NCBI GenBank assembly: GCA_902773195.1
Contig: CACYDL010000263.1
Coordinates: forward strand, 1 to 14,969
Reading direction: 5' to 3'
Source: an uncultured Lachnospiraceae bacterium
GTDB taxonomy: Bacteria > Bacillota_A > Clostridia > Lachnospirales > Lachnospiraceae
Length of the DNA stretch: 14,969 nucleotides
Below the pieces are notes generated by a model that was not told the origin of the DNA, did not search any database, and worked only from the letters and a program-made list of their open reading frames with translations. Positions within the stretch are counted from its first letter, which is position 1. Each line of letters begins with the position of its first letter. Position numbers and translations under genes: made by a program. This document shows positions 6,255-13,579 of this stretch, piece by piece.

Positions 6255-7346
6255 CACGATCCGGAGCGTCTCCGTCGGCGCGAAGCCCGCCGGCTCGCCC
6301 CTCTCCTTCAGAACGATCCAGATCCCCGGAAGGCCGTTCTTCGTGAGCTCACAGGCCGCCTCGTACACGGCGGCGGAGTCATTTTTCGAGAGAATGACCG
6401 GTATCTCCTCCCGGGAGACGCTGCCGGACAGAAGAGCGGGGAAGTCCGTCACGGCACACTTCGAGAAATCCGTCGTCAGAAACTGCTCGATGGTCTTCAG
6501 CCGGGTCTTTCCCCGGGCCTCCTCCAGAACGAAGGGACGTCCGTCCTCGGTCTCCGCGTTCACGCAGAGGCTGACGGCATGTCCCTTTCCGAGAAGGGAG
6601 CGGCACAGACAGGCCGCGCAGGACACCGCCTCCTCGATGAGGGCCTGCTGCCGGCGGATGTTCCGGTCCTCCACGTCGAGATAGATCCGTATTCGTTCCG
6701 ACCGGACGGAGGCAAAGGTGTTGACCATGAGCCCTCCCGCCTTCGCGGTCGCCTTCCAGTTGACGTTCTTCAGGGGATCCGACGGCATGTACTCCCGGAT
6801 CTGGGCAAAGGCGAAGGGATCCTCGAAGACTCTTCTCGCGGACTCCGTCTCCCCCATGATCGACGTGATCTCCGAGAGAATCCCGCGGATATCCGTCTTC
6901 CCGGCGTAGACGTAGACGCTGTCGCGGAGGTCGAGGTCGCAGGCGAGGCGTCTTCCCAGCGGCAGCGAGACCGCGTGGCAGTCCGCCTGGCTGATGGTGT
7001 AGAGACCGCGCTTCACGCCCAGAAGCCTGTATTTCCGCGTGATCCGTTCCCTTCCCAGAAGAGAGAAGACGTCCCGCTTGTAGATATAATCGCTCTCGGT
7101 GACGTTTTCCTCCTCGGCGTCGATAAATTTCAGTCCCTTCTGCGTCCGGAAGGCCGCCTCAAAGATGAACAGCGGCATGCGCTTGCGGTTCTCGATGATC
7201 TCCGTCAGGTGCAGCTCGTCGCCCCGGTAGACGGCGGATTCCTGAAAACGGACGTCCACGGACACGCCCTTCAGCCAGTTTTTTCGGAAATACAGCTCCC
7301 ACGCGGCGATGACCGCCAGGACCGCCGCGATGACCGCCGCGATCAT
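6240..7346 (-). CDS. DUF58-domain protein
   Basis: The 368-residue protein has one N-terminal membrane helix (residues 2-18) and then a soluble part. The DUF58 signature runs through residues 161-201: RRVFEDPFAFAQIREYMPSD, then PLKNVNWKATAKAGGLMVNT. A von Willebrand-A-like segment follows (IRIYLDVED, 209-217). DUF58 proteins are nearly always encoded beside MoxR ATPases and are thought to act with them at the membrane; the biochemical function is not settled. The start codon overlaps the MoxR stop as ATGA, implying coupled translation. The length and domain order are normal for the family. Confidence 0.92.
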   Translation of the reverse strand: MIAAVIAAVLAVIAAWELYFRKNWLKGVSVDVRFQESAVYRGDELHLTEIIENRKRMPLFIFEAAFRTQKGLKFIDAEEENVTESDYIYKRDVFSLLGRERITRKYRLLGVKRGLYTISQADCHAVSLPLGRRLACDLDLRDSVYVYAGKTDIRGILSEITSIMGETESARRVFEDPFAFAQIREYMPSDPLKNVNWKATAKAGGLMVNTFASVRSERIRIYLDVEDRNIRRQQALIEEAVSCAACLCRSLLGKGHAVSLCVNAETEDGRPFVLEEARGKTRLKTIEQFLTTDFSKCAVTDFPALLSGSVSREEIPVILSKNDSAAVYEAACELTKNGLPGIWIVLKERGEPAGFAPTETLRIVRREA

Positions 7347-8290
7347 CCGCGGAGGCTCCAGTCCTCCGTCGGGACGGGAACCCGGTCAAGATAGGAGCGG
7401 ATCCGGCTTTCGCGCGCCGCGTCGCCGGCATCCTCGGAAATGCAGCGGTGGGCCATCACCGGCACCGCCACTGCCTTGATGTCCTCGGGGACCACGTAGT
7501 CGCGCCCCATCACCATGGCGTAGCCCTGGGAGGCGCGCAGAAGGGCAAGCGTCCCGCGGGGGCTCACTCCCTCCGAGACTTCGGAGGACGGGCTCTTTCC
7601 CCGCGTCTCCTGCGACAGCGCCACGATGTAATCCCTCAGATCCTCGTGAACGCGCACCTTTCTGCAGTTCTCGCGGATGGCCAGCACATCGCTCTCCGTG
7701 ACGACGGGTTCCAGGGCGTCGAGGGGCTCCTCCCGGATAAAGCGGTCCAGCATGCGCCGTTCCTCCTCCGCGCTCAGGCTTCCCATGCGGATTTTCATCA
7801 GGAAGCGGTCCAGCTGGGCCTCCGGCAGCGGAAAGCAGCCGAGGGTCTCGACCGGATTCTGCGTCGCGATCACGAAGAAGGGCGCCTTCAGCTTCATCGT
7901 CTCCCCGTCCACCGTCACCTGGCCCTCCCCCATGCACTCGAGAAGGGCGGACTGGGTCCGCGGCGTGGCCCGGTTGATCTCGTCCGCGAGGAGCAGATGG
8001 GTGAACACCGGGCCCTCGCGGAAGACGAAGCGGCCTTCCGCCTGATGGTAGTAATGAATGCCGGTCACGTCGCCGGGCAGCAGGTCCGGCGTGAACTGGA
8101 TCCGGGAAAAGTCCAGCTGCATGGATTTCGCGAGGGACCGGGCGAGAACCGTCTTTCCGGTGCCCGGAAGATCCTCCAGAAGGACGTGGCCCCCTGCCGC
8201 GAAAGCGGCGAGCACCAGCTTCACGACGTCCTCCTTGCCCACGATGACACGGCCGACGTTTTCGAGGATGGAAGAAAGTGTGGACTCCAT
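7343..8290 (-). CDS. MoxR-family AAA+ ATPase
   Basis: The 315-residue cytoplasmic AAA+ ATPase is expected to form rings and act as a chaperone-like remodeller for partner proteins. Walker A is LPGTGKT (41-47). Walker B is LLLADEIN (99-106), with Asp103 and Glu104. Sensor 1 is ATQNP (142-146), and the arginine-finger region reads EAQLDRF (157-163). The MoxR insert LLPGDVTG (70-77) and the lid segment SPRGTLALLRAS are also present. A strong AAAGGAGG lies five bases before the ATG. It is the first gene of the minus-strand block and overlaps DUF58 by 4 nt. No MCM- or chelatase-like features suggest another subfamily. Confidence 0.95.
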   Translation of the reverse strand: MESTLSSILENVGRVIVGKEDVVKLVLAAFAAGGHVLLEDLPGTGKTVLARSLAKSMQLDFSRIQFTPDLLPGDVTGIHYYHQAEGRFVFREGPVFTHLLLADEINRATPRTQSALLECMGEGQVTVDGETMKLKAPFFVIATQNPVETLGCFPLPEAQLDRFLMKIRMGSLSAEEERRMLDRFIREEPLDALEPVVTESDVLAIRENCRKVRVHEDLRDYIVALSQETRGKSPSSEVSEGVSPRGTLALLRASQGYAMVMGRDYVVPEDIKAVAVPVMAHRCISEDAGDAARESRIRSYLDRVPVPTEDWSLRG

Positions 8291-8350
8291 GATGGCCTCC
8301 TTTGGGGCGCTGCGCCTCGCTTTCCTGTAAGACGCGGGGCTGTTTCCGCT

Positions 8351-8359
8351 ATTATAACA
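8351..8359 (-). promoter_or_regulatory. Extended -10 promoter for the moxR block
   Basis: The minus strand reads TGTTATAAT (8359-8351), a TGn extension joined to a perfect TATAAT. No consensus -35 is present 17 bp upstream (AGTCCG). Transcription would start near 8344, about 55 nt before the MoxR start codon. Confidence 0.6.
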
Positions 8360-8430
8360 TATCCGGCGGCGGGCGGACTACCTGCCGGCCCGGCAGCGGG
8401 ACATTTCGCTTTCTCTCGGATAACAGACCG

Positions 8431-8520
8431 CGGAGGACGCCGGTGCCGCCAGGGTCGTTGTTCTACTGCTTCCCGGCATCCGGATCCGATCCGGAGGATG
8501 CCGGCGCCGCCAGGTCGTTG
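8431..8520. repeat. Pair of 29/30-bp direct repeats in the moxR/sugar-locus intergenic region
   Basis: Copy 1 (8431-8460) and copy 2 (8492-8520) agree at 27 of 30 positions: two transitions and one base missing from copy 2. They are separated by 31 bp. The segment between them and into copy 2 (8475-8502) can form an imperfect hairpin from GGCATCC and GGATGCC. The 420-bp gap 8291-8710 otherwise contains the moxR promoter on the left and the sugar-locus promoter and operator on the right. No gene is evident in it. Confidence 0.7.
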
Positions 8521-8567
8521 CGCATATTATCCAAATTTGTTCCCCCATTTTTTGATATTCTGCCAAG

Positions 8568-8596
8568 TTGACACACTCCGGGCGGAATGCTACGAT
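8568..8596 (+). promoter_or_regulatory. Promoter of the sugar-utilisation locus
   Basis: A perfect TTGACA (8568-8573) is followed by 17 bp and TACGAT (8591-8596). TGC immediately before the -10 makes it an extended -10 as well. An AT-rich stretch (8522-8567) lies upstream. Predicted start near 8603, giving a leader of about 108 nt before the binding-protein gene. Confidence 0.85.
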
Positions 8597-8605
8597 TCTG
8601 ATTAA

Positions 8606-8623
8606 TGAACAACCGGTTGTCCA
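8606..8623. promoter_or_regulatory. Candidate LacI-family operator
   Basis: TGAACAACCGGTTGTCCA is an 18-bp palindrome with a single mismatched symmetric pair (8608/8621); the inner 12 bp, ACAACCGGTTGT (8609-8620), are perfect. The centre contains the CpG step into which the hinge leucine of LacI-family repressors inserts. It lies at about +3 to +20 of the predicted transcript, where a bound repressor would block initiation or clearance. The LacI protein encoded at 12484-13497 is the obvious candidate ligand. The outer TG...CA also resembles a CcpA cre site, but the length and spacing do not fit well. Confidence 0.72.
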
Positions 8624-8710
8624 CCGCGTAATTACTGAATAATCCGGTCGTTCTTTCCGGCAGATGGAAACAGGAAACCGACAAACCATAGCTTTCAAGG
8701 AGGATCCGCT

Positions 8711-9940
8711 ATGAACAGGAAATTAACCGCAATTCTTATGACAGGCGTACTTGCCGCATCGCTCTCCGCCGTCCCGGCCGGCGCCGACGACTACGGCTCA
8801 GGCGAAATCAAGGTGTGGGTCGCCGACAACGTCGTCGACTTCACGGACAGCCAGATCGCTTCCTTTATGGAAGAGCATCCTGAATTCTCCGGCTACACCG
8901 TCACCGTGGAGCCCGTCGGCGAAGGCGACGCCGCCGGCAACATGATCACGGACGTCAAGGCCGGCGCGGACATCTACGCCTTTGCCCAGGACCAGATCGC
9001 CCGTCTCGTCGCCTCCGGCGCCCTGATCGACGTCGAGCCCGAGAACGCGGAGGCCGTCAAGGCCGAAAACGACAGCGGCGCCGTCAAGGCCGCGACCGTG
9101 GGCGACGTCCTCTACGCCTATCCGATCACCTCGGACAACGGCTACTTCCTGTACTATGACAAGAGCGTCGTCTCCGATCCCTCCACTCTGGAAGGCATCG
9201 TGGCGGACTGCGAGGCCGCCGGCAAGAACTTCTACATGGAGATCAACTCCGGCTGGTATCAGACGGCCTTCTTCTTCGCGACCGGCGCGGAGCTGTCCTA
9301 TGAGACGGATTCCGACGGCAACTTCACCGCCGCCAACGTCTCCTACGCCTCCCCCGAGGGTCTCGTCGCTCTGAAGGAGATCATCGAGCTCGAGTCCTCC
9401 TCCGCTTTCCAGAACGGCTCCTCCATCGGCAACGCGACCAACGTCGGCGCCATCGTCGACGGAACCTGGGATTCCGGCGCGATCCAGGAAGTCTTCGGCG
9501 ACAATTACGCCTGCGCGAAGCTCCCGACCTTCACAGGATCTGACGGAGAAACCTATCAGATGAGCGGCTTCGGCGGCTTCAAGCTTCTGGGCGTCAAGCC
9601 GCAGGAGGATGAGAACAAGCTGGCTGTCTGCGACGCGATCGCCGCCTTCCTCTCCAGCGAAGAAGTGCAGCTCGCCCGCTACGAAGCGGTGGGCTGGGGC
9701 CCCTCCAATCTCGCCGCCCAGCAGAGCGATCTCGTAAAGTCCGACGTGGCTCTCTCCGCCCTGGCCGAGCAGCTTGCCTATACGATTCCGCAGGGACAGT
9801 ATCCGGGAGACTACTGGACGCTTTCCACCTCCCTCGGCGACTCCATCATCAGCGGTGAGCTGACCCCGGACTCCAGCGACGACGATCTGAACGCCGCGCT
9901 TCAGTCCTTCCAGGATTCCTGCATCTCCTACGCGAAATAA
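8711..9940 (+). CDS. Extracellular sugar-binding protein of a CUT1 ABC transporter
   Basis: The 409-residue protein is a family 1-type (MalE/GanS-like) solute-binding protein that captures an oligosaccharide and hands it to the two permeases encoded next. A signal peptide is clear (MNRKLTAILMTGVLAASLSA, followed by VPAGA|DD). The mature part opens with a typical first strand, GEIKVWVADN, and contains ADIYAFAQDQIARLVASGAL (86-105), YAYPITSDNGYFLYYDKSVV and VGAIVDGTWDSGAIQEVFG, all standard landmarks. Unusually, no cysteine is near the signal-peptide end, so it lacks the lipobox expected in a Gram-positive binding protein. The start is fixed by AAGGAGG (8697-8703), seven bases before ATG. Ligand is not readable from sequence; a galactoside is inferred from the GH35 gene. 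Confidence 0.93.
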   Translation: MNRKLTAILMTGVLAASLSAVPAGADDYGSGEIKVWVADNVVDFTDSQIASFMEEHPEFSGYTVTVEPVGEGDAAGNMITDVKAGADIYAFAQDQIARLVASGALIDVEPENAEAVKAENDSGAVKAATVGDVLYAYPITSDNGYFLYYDKSVVSDPSTLEGIVADCEAAGKNFYMEINSGWYQTAFFFATGAELSYETDSDGNFTAANVSYASPEGLVALKEIIELESSSAFQNGSSIGNATNVGAIVDGTWDSGAIQEVFGDNYACAKLPTFTGSDGETYQMSGFGGFKLLGVKPQEDENKLAVCDAIAAFLSSEEVQLARYEAVGWGPSNLAAQQSDLVKSDVALSALAEQLAYTIPQGQYPGDYWTLSTSLGDSIISGELTPDSSDDDLNAALQSFQDSCISYAK

Positions 9941-9999
9941 GAACGACCCGCCGGGTCCTGATCCGGCGTCCCGTGAATTCAACACCATCATAACCGCGA

Positions 10000-10030
10000 C
10001 GAGCCGGCAGAGCATGGCTTTGCCGGCTCG
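10000..10030 (+). other. Strong 14-bp hairpin between binding-protein and permease genes
   Basis: Bases 10000-10013 pair with 10017-10030 (CGAGCCGGCAGAGC against GCTTTGCCGGCTCG, one G-U pair), leaving an ATG triloop. No T-run follows, so it is not a typical terminator. The 197-bp spacer also has a small GACCC/GGGTC hairpin right after the stop codon (9945-9957). In many transport operons such a structure protects the binding-protein mRNA or limits read-through, so that the binding protein is made in excess over the permeases; that role is inferred here. Confidence 0.75.
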
Positions 10031-10137
10031 CTTCAGCCCCGGAATCCGCACAGAGCCCCGGGAAGCCCGCCGGCACCCGCGCGCGGGACAGCCCCCGTCC
10101 TGTTTCCGGGCACACAGGCACAAGGAGGTGCAGCACT

Positions 10138-11544
10138 ATGGCAGACACAGCGGCATCGAAGACCGGCGCAAAGAAAAATCCGGCCGCCGCGTTTTTTTCC
10201 TCTCTCGGAGAAGGCCTCCGGGAAATCGGCGCCACATTCCGCGAGGGCAGCTGGATGACCCGGGTCTCCTTTTTCATCTTCGGCTTCGGCCCGCTGATGA
10301 GGAAGCAGATCGTCAAGGGTCTCGCGCTGCTCGGCACGGAGATTCTTTTCATATGGTACATGGCCGCCTTCGGCTGGCAGTACATGAAGAAATTCCCGAC
10401 CCTCGGGACCGTTGAGACGGCGAAGAAGGGCCGCGTCACCGTCTACGGCGACAACAGCTTCCTGATTCTCCTCTTCGGGCTCCTGACCATCATCGCGGTC
10501 GCCGCCCTGATCTTCGTCTGGGTTCTCAACGTCCGCGAAAACCGGCGGGAGGAGCTGATGCTCAGGGAGGGCGGACGTCTTCCGTCCAACCGGGAGGTTC
10601 TCGCCTCTCTCCTCGACAAAAATTTTGACAAGACGCTGCTCGCGCTTCCCGTGACCGGCATCTTCGTCTTCACCGTGCTGCCGATCATCTTCATGATCTG
10701 CGTGGCCTTCACCAACTACGACGCGCAGCACCAGGCGCCCAGCAACCTCTTCACCTGGGTAGGCCTGGAGAATTTCAGGAATCTGTTCTCGGTCGGAGGC
10801 TCCGGCTTCGCGCCGACCTTCTTCTCCGTGCTCGGATGGACGCTGGCCTGGGCTTTCTTCGCGACCTTCATCGACTACTTCCTGGGCATGGGCGTCGCCA
10901 TTCTCATCAACAAAAAGGGCATCCGCTTCAAAAAGCTCTGGCGGACCATCCTGGTCATCACCATCGCCGTCCCCCAGTTCGTCTCCCTGCTCTACATCAA
11001 GAAGATGTTCGACCCCGACGGCCTGATCAACGGCTATCTGATGAAGTGGGGCTGGATCAAGACCGCCATCCCCTTCTGGACCAACCCGATGCTGGCGAGA
11101 ATCACGATCATCGTCATCAACATCTGGATCGGCATCCCGTACATGATGCTGATCGCGACAGGCCTTCTGATGAACATCCCGTCGGATCTCTACGAGAGCG
11201 CCAGCCTCGACGGCGCCACCGGCTTCCAGATGTTCCGCTACATCACCCTGCCGTACATGCTGTTTGTGACCGGCCCGTTCCTGCTGACGCAGTTCACCGG
11301 AAACCTGAACAACTTCAACGTCATTTACCTGCTGACCCAGGGGCGTCCCCAGTCCATGGCCATGGCCGAAAACGCCGGCCGCACCGACCTGCTCGTCACC
11401 TGGCTCTACAAGATGACGGTCAACAACACCAACTACAAGATGGCCGCCGTCATCGGCATCATGGTCTTCATCGTGACAGCCGTCATCATGCTTTCCGTCT
11501 ACAGCAGGCTTCCGTCGGTTAAGGATGAGGAGGGCTTCCAGTGA
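10138..11544 (+). CDS. MalF-type sugar ABC transporter permease
   Basis: The 468-residue inner-membrane subunit has a hydrophilic N-terminus and two membrane segments (about 58-80 and 107-131) separated by a short loop containing GDNSF. The CUT1 permease core follows from about residue 165. The EAA loop that docks the ATPase reads LYESASLDGA then TGFQMFRYITLP (371-392). NNFNVIYLLTQGRP (411-424) is a MalF landmark. The extended N-terminus is normal for MalF/GanP-type proteins. AAGGAGGTG (10122-10130) precedes the ATG by seven bases. The stop overlaps the next start as TGATG, so the two permeases should be made in equal amounts. It is most like maltodextrin and galactooligosaccharide permeases, but specificity cannot be read directly. 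Confidence 0.94.
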   Translation: MADTAASKTGAKKNPAAAFFSSLGEGLREIGATFREGSWMTRVSFFIFGFGPLMRKQIVKGLALLGTEILFIWYMAAFGWQYMKKFPTLGTVETAKKGRVTVYGDNSFLILLFGLLTIIAVAALIFVWVLNVRENRREELMLREGGRLPSNREVLASLLDKNFDKTLLALPVTGIFVFTVLPIIFMICVAFTNYDAQHQAPSNLFTWVGLENFRNLFSVGGSGFAPTFFSVLGWTLAWAFFATFIDYFLGMGVAILINKKGIRFKKLWRTILVITIAVPQFVSLLYIKKMFDPDGLINGYLMKWGWIKTAIPFWTNPMLARITIIVINIWIGIPYMMLIATGLLMNIPSDLYESASLDGATGFQMFRYITLPYMLFVTGPFLLTQFTGNLNNFNVIYLLTQGRPQSMAMAENAGRTDLLVTWLYKMTVNNTNYKMAAVIGIMVFIVTAVIMLSVYSRLPSVKDEEGFQ

Positions 11545-12419
11545 TGAAAAACAAATCTTCCATCAAAAGAAAACAGAGGATCAGCAGCATACTGACCTAT
11601 CTCGTGCTCATCCTGATGAGCGTGATCTGGCTGTTCCCCTTCTTCGGCCTCATCATGCAGAGCTTCCGCTCCTATGATCCCTCCGTCGAGTACGGAGGAA
11701 TGGTGGATTACCTGATCCCGAAGACCTTCTCGCTGGACAATTACCGCTTCCTGTTCTCGGGCCAGACTAACTTCCTGAGATGGTACGGAAATACGATGAT
11801 CATCGCGGTCTTCGTGTCGGTCCTGCAGACGGTCATCGTCCTTTGCGTGAGCTACGCCCTGTCCCGCATGCGCTTCAAGGGGCGCGACCTGCTCATGAGA
11901 TTCTGGCTGATACTGGGCATGTTCCCCGGCTTCCTGACCATGATCTGCCTCTATTTCCTTCTGAAGCAGTTCGGTCTGACCCAGGCCGGCGCCGTGCCGG
12001 GACTGATCCTGATCTCGGTCGCCAGCTCCGGCATGGGCTATTACGTCTGCAAAGGCTTCTTCGACACGATCCCGAAGGCGCTGGACGAGGCGGCGAGAAT
12101 CGACGGGGCGTCCCGGGCCAGAATCTTCTTCGTCCTGACGATCCCCATGGCCAAGCCGATCATCATCTACACCGCGCTGATCGCGTTCATGGCCCCCTGG
12201 TGCGACTACGTCTTCGCCTCCTACGTGGCGTTCGGACACGACAACAGCTACAACGCGGCCGTCGGTCTGACGCGATGGGTGTGGACCAACGACTACCAGG
12301 GCTATTTCACCCGTTTCTGCGCCGGCGGCATCCTGGTCGCCATCCCGGTCACCATCCTTTTCATGTTCCTTCAGAAATACTACGTGGAGGGCGTAACCGG
12401 AGGAGCCGTGAAGGGCTGA
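11544..12419 (+). CDS. MalG-type sugar ABC transporter permease
   Basis: The 291-residue partner permease has six predicted membrane segments, starting with SILTYLVLILMSVIWLFPFF (15-34). The EAA loop reads DEAARIDGASRARIFFVLTI then P (181-201). The ending, FLQKYYVEGVTGGAVKG, is the usual MalG-type C-terminus. The ATG at 11544 overlaps the previous stop codon by one base; a GTG at 11541 is an alternative start adding one residue. GAGGAGG (11527-11533) serves either. No ATP-binding gene is found in this cluster, so a shared ATPase such as MsmX/MsmK encoded elsewhere probably powers the transporter. Confidence 0.94.
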   Translation: MKNKSSIKRKQRISSILTYLVLILMSVIWLFPFFGLIMQSFRSYDPSVEYGGMVDYLIPKTFSLDNYRFLFSGQTNFLRWYGNTMIIAVFVSVLQTVIVLCVSYALSRMRFKGRDLLMRFWLILGMFPGFLTMICLYFLLKQFGLTQAGAVPGLILISVASSGMGYYVCKGFFDTIPKALDEAARIDGASRARIFFVLTIPMAKPIIIYTALIAFMAPWCDYVFASYVAFGHDNSYNAAVGLTRWVWTNDYQGYFTRFCAGGILVAIPVTILFMFLQKYYVEGVTGGAVKG

Positions 12420-12432
12420 CGCAGCTGTTTCC

Positions 12433-12446
12433 CGCCGGATCCGGCG
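12433..12446. other. Perfect 14-bp palindrome before the LacI gene
   Basis: CGCCGGATCCGGCG is a perfect inverted repeat in the 64-bp gap between the MalG-type permease and the LacI gene. It could be a protein-binding site or a small hairpin. It does not match the candidate operator at 8606-8623, and no T-run follows it. Confidence 0.4.
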
Positions 12447-12483
12447 CGCTTTAGATGGACGGAGGAAGAAAGAGGTTCCGGAA

Positions 12484-13497
12484 ATGGGCAAAATGACAAT
12501 CGACGACATCGCCCGTGAGCTGGGCGTCTCCAAGACCACGGTTTCGCGGGCGATATCGGGCAAAGGGCGGATCGGGGAGCCGACGAGGACCCGCGTCCTC
12601 GACTACATACGGCTTCACGGCTATGTTCCCAGCGCGGTCGCGCGGGGACTCGCCCAGAACAAAACCTTCAACATCGCGGTGATCAGCGCCGCCCGGACCG
12701 ACGTGGAGGAGCTCCCCTTCTTCCAGAAATGTCTCCTCGGAATCGGGGAGACCGTCGCCTCCCGGAACTATGACATGCTCGTCTCCCTTCTGCAGGACGG
12801 CGAGCTCGCCAACATCCGGCGCATCATCAGCCACCGCAAGGCGGACGGCTTCATTCTCATGCGCACGCTGGTGGAAGACAGCGCCGCGGAGCTCCTCGAC
12901 GCGTCGGGGCTTCCCGTCGTCGCCATCGGCAAGGCGCCCTGCCGGGGCATGGTCAGCGTCGACAACGACAATTACAGCGCCTGCCTGGACCTCACGCGCC
13001 GCCTGATCAGGGCCGGCGTCAGAAGACCCGCCCTGATCGGCGGGGACCGGAGCCACATGGTGACCAGAACCAGGATCCGAAGCTTCCTCGACGCCCTGGC
13101 GTCGGAGAATCTGGCGGAAGACCCGTCCCTGCTGTTTATGGACGTCATGACGGGAGGGAACGGCGAGGCGCATCTTTCACAGGTGCTCCGGACGATCGCC
13201 GCCGCAAGGGCGGACGCCGTCATCTGTCTGGACGACAGGCTCTCCGCCCTCGTGGTTTCCGCCTGCGCGCCGCTGGGCATCCGCGTGCCGGAGGACCTTC
13301 CTCTGGTGTCCTATTACGACAGCCCTCTTCTGGAGAGGCTCTCCACGCCGGTGACGGCCATCTATTTCGACGCGCCGGCCCTAGGAAAGACGGCGGCGGA
13401 CTGCCTTCTCAGCCTGATCGACGGCGGGGAGGCCGGAAGCATCGTGCTGGGAGAATACGAGATCCGGAAGCGGGCAAGCACCGCGGGACTGCTCTAG
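12484..13497 (+). CDS. LacI-family transcriptional regulator
   Basis: The 337-residue regulator has the LacI helix-turn-helix at residues 4-24 (MTIDDIARELGVSKTTVSRAI). The hinge helix PSAVARGLAQ (49-58) contains the leucine (56) that normally inserts into the operator's central CpG. A periplasmic-binding-protein-like sugar-sensing domain follows (about 62-337). No membrane or catalytic features are present. The ATG at 12484 is preceded by AGAGG at 8 nt; ATG at 12493 is a less likely alternative. It lies 64 bp after the permease gene in the same direction, so it is probably in the same transcript and would be autoregulated. It likely represses the locus from the 8606-8623 site until a sugar inducer is present; this is inferred. 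Confidence 0.94.
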   Translation: MGKMTIDDIARELGVSKTTVSRAISGKGRIGEPTRTRVLDYIRLHGYVPSAVARGLAQNKTFNIAVISAARTDVEELPFFQKCLLGIGETVASRNYDMLVSLLQDGELANIRRIISHRKADGFILMRTLVEDSAAELLDASGLPVVAIGKAPCRGMVSVDNDNYSACLDLTRRLIRAGVRRPALIGGDRSHMVTRTRIRSFLDALASENLAEDPSLLFMDVMTGGNGEAHLSQVLRTIAAARADAVICLDDRLSALVVSACAPLGIRVPEDLPLVSYYDSPLLERLSTPVTAIYFDAPALGKTAADCLLSLIDGGEAGSIVLGEYEIRKRASTAGLL

Positions 13498-13516
13498 GCG
13501 GTCCGTGACCCATATA

Positions 13517-13547
13517 AGGGGCAGGTCCCTGTCCGGAGCCTGCCCCT
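13517..13547 (+). terminator. GC-rich hairpin after the LacI gene, no T-tract
   Basis: AGGGGCAGG (13517-13525) pairs with CCTGCCCCT (13539-13547); TCC/GGA extends the stem inside, with one bulged G. The sequence after it is AAACTCATCC, lacking a T-run, so full termination is uncertain. It may partly separate expression of LacI and GH35 or stabilise mRNA ends. Confidence 0.45.
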
Positions 13548-13579
13548 AAACTCATCCAAAATACCACAGGACGCATACC

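Noticed and set aside
5631..7394. Plus-strand 587-codon frame opposite the DUF58 gene
   Set aside because: Crosses three recognised minus-strand features and has shadow-type composition.
8475..8502. Hairpin GGCATCC/GGATGCC as a terminator
   Set aside because: The pairing is imperfect and no T-run follows on either strand; it overlaps the direct repeat and is better described as part of it.
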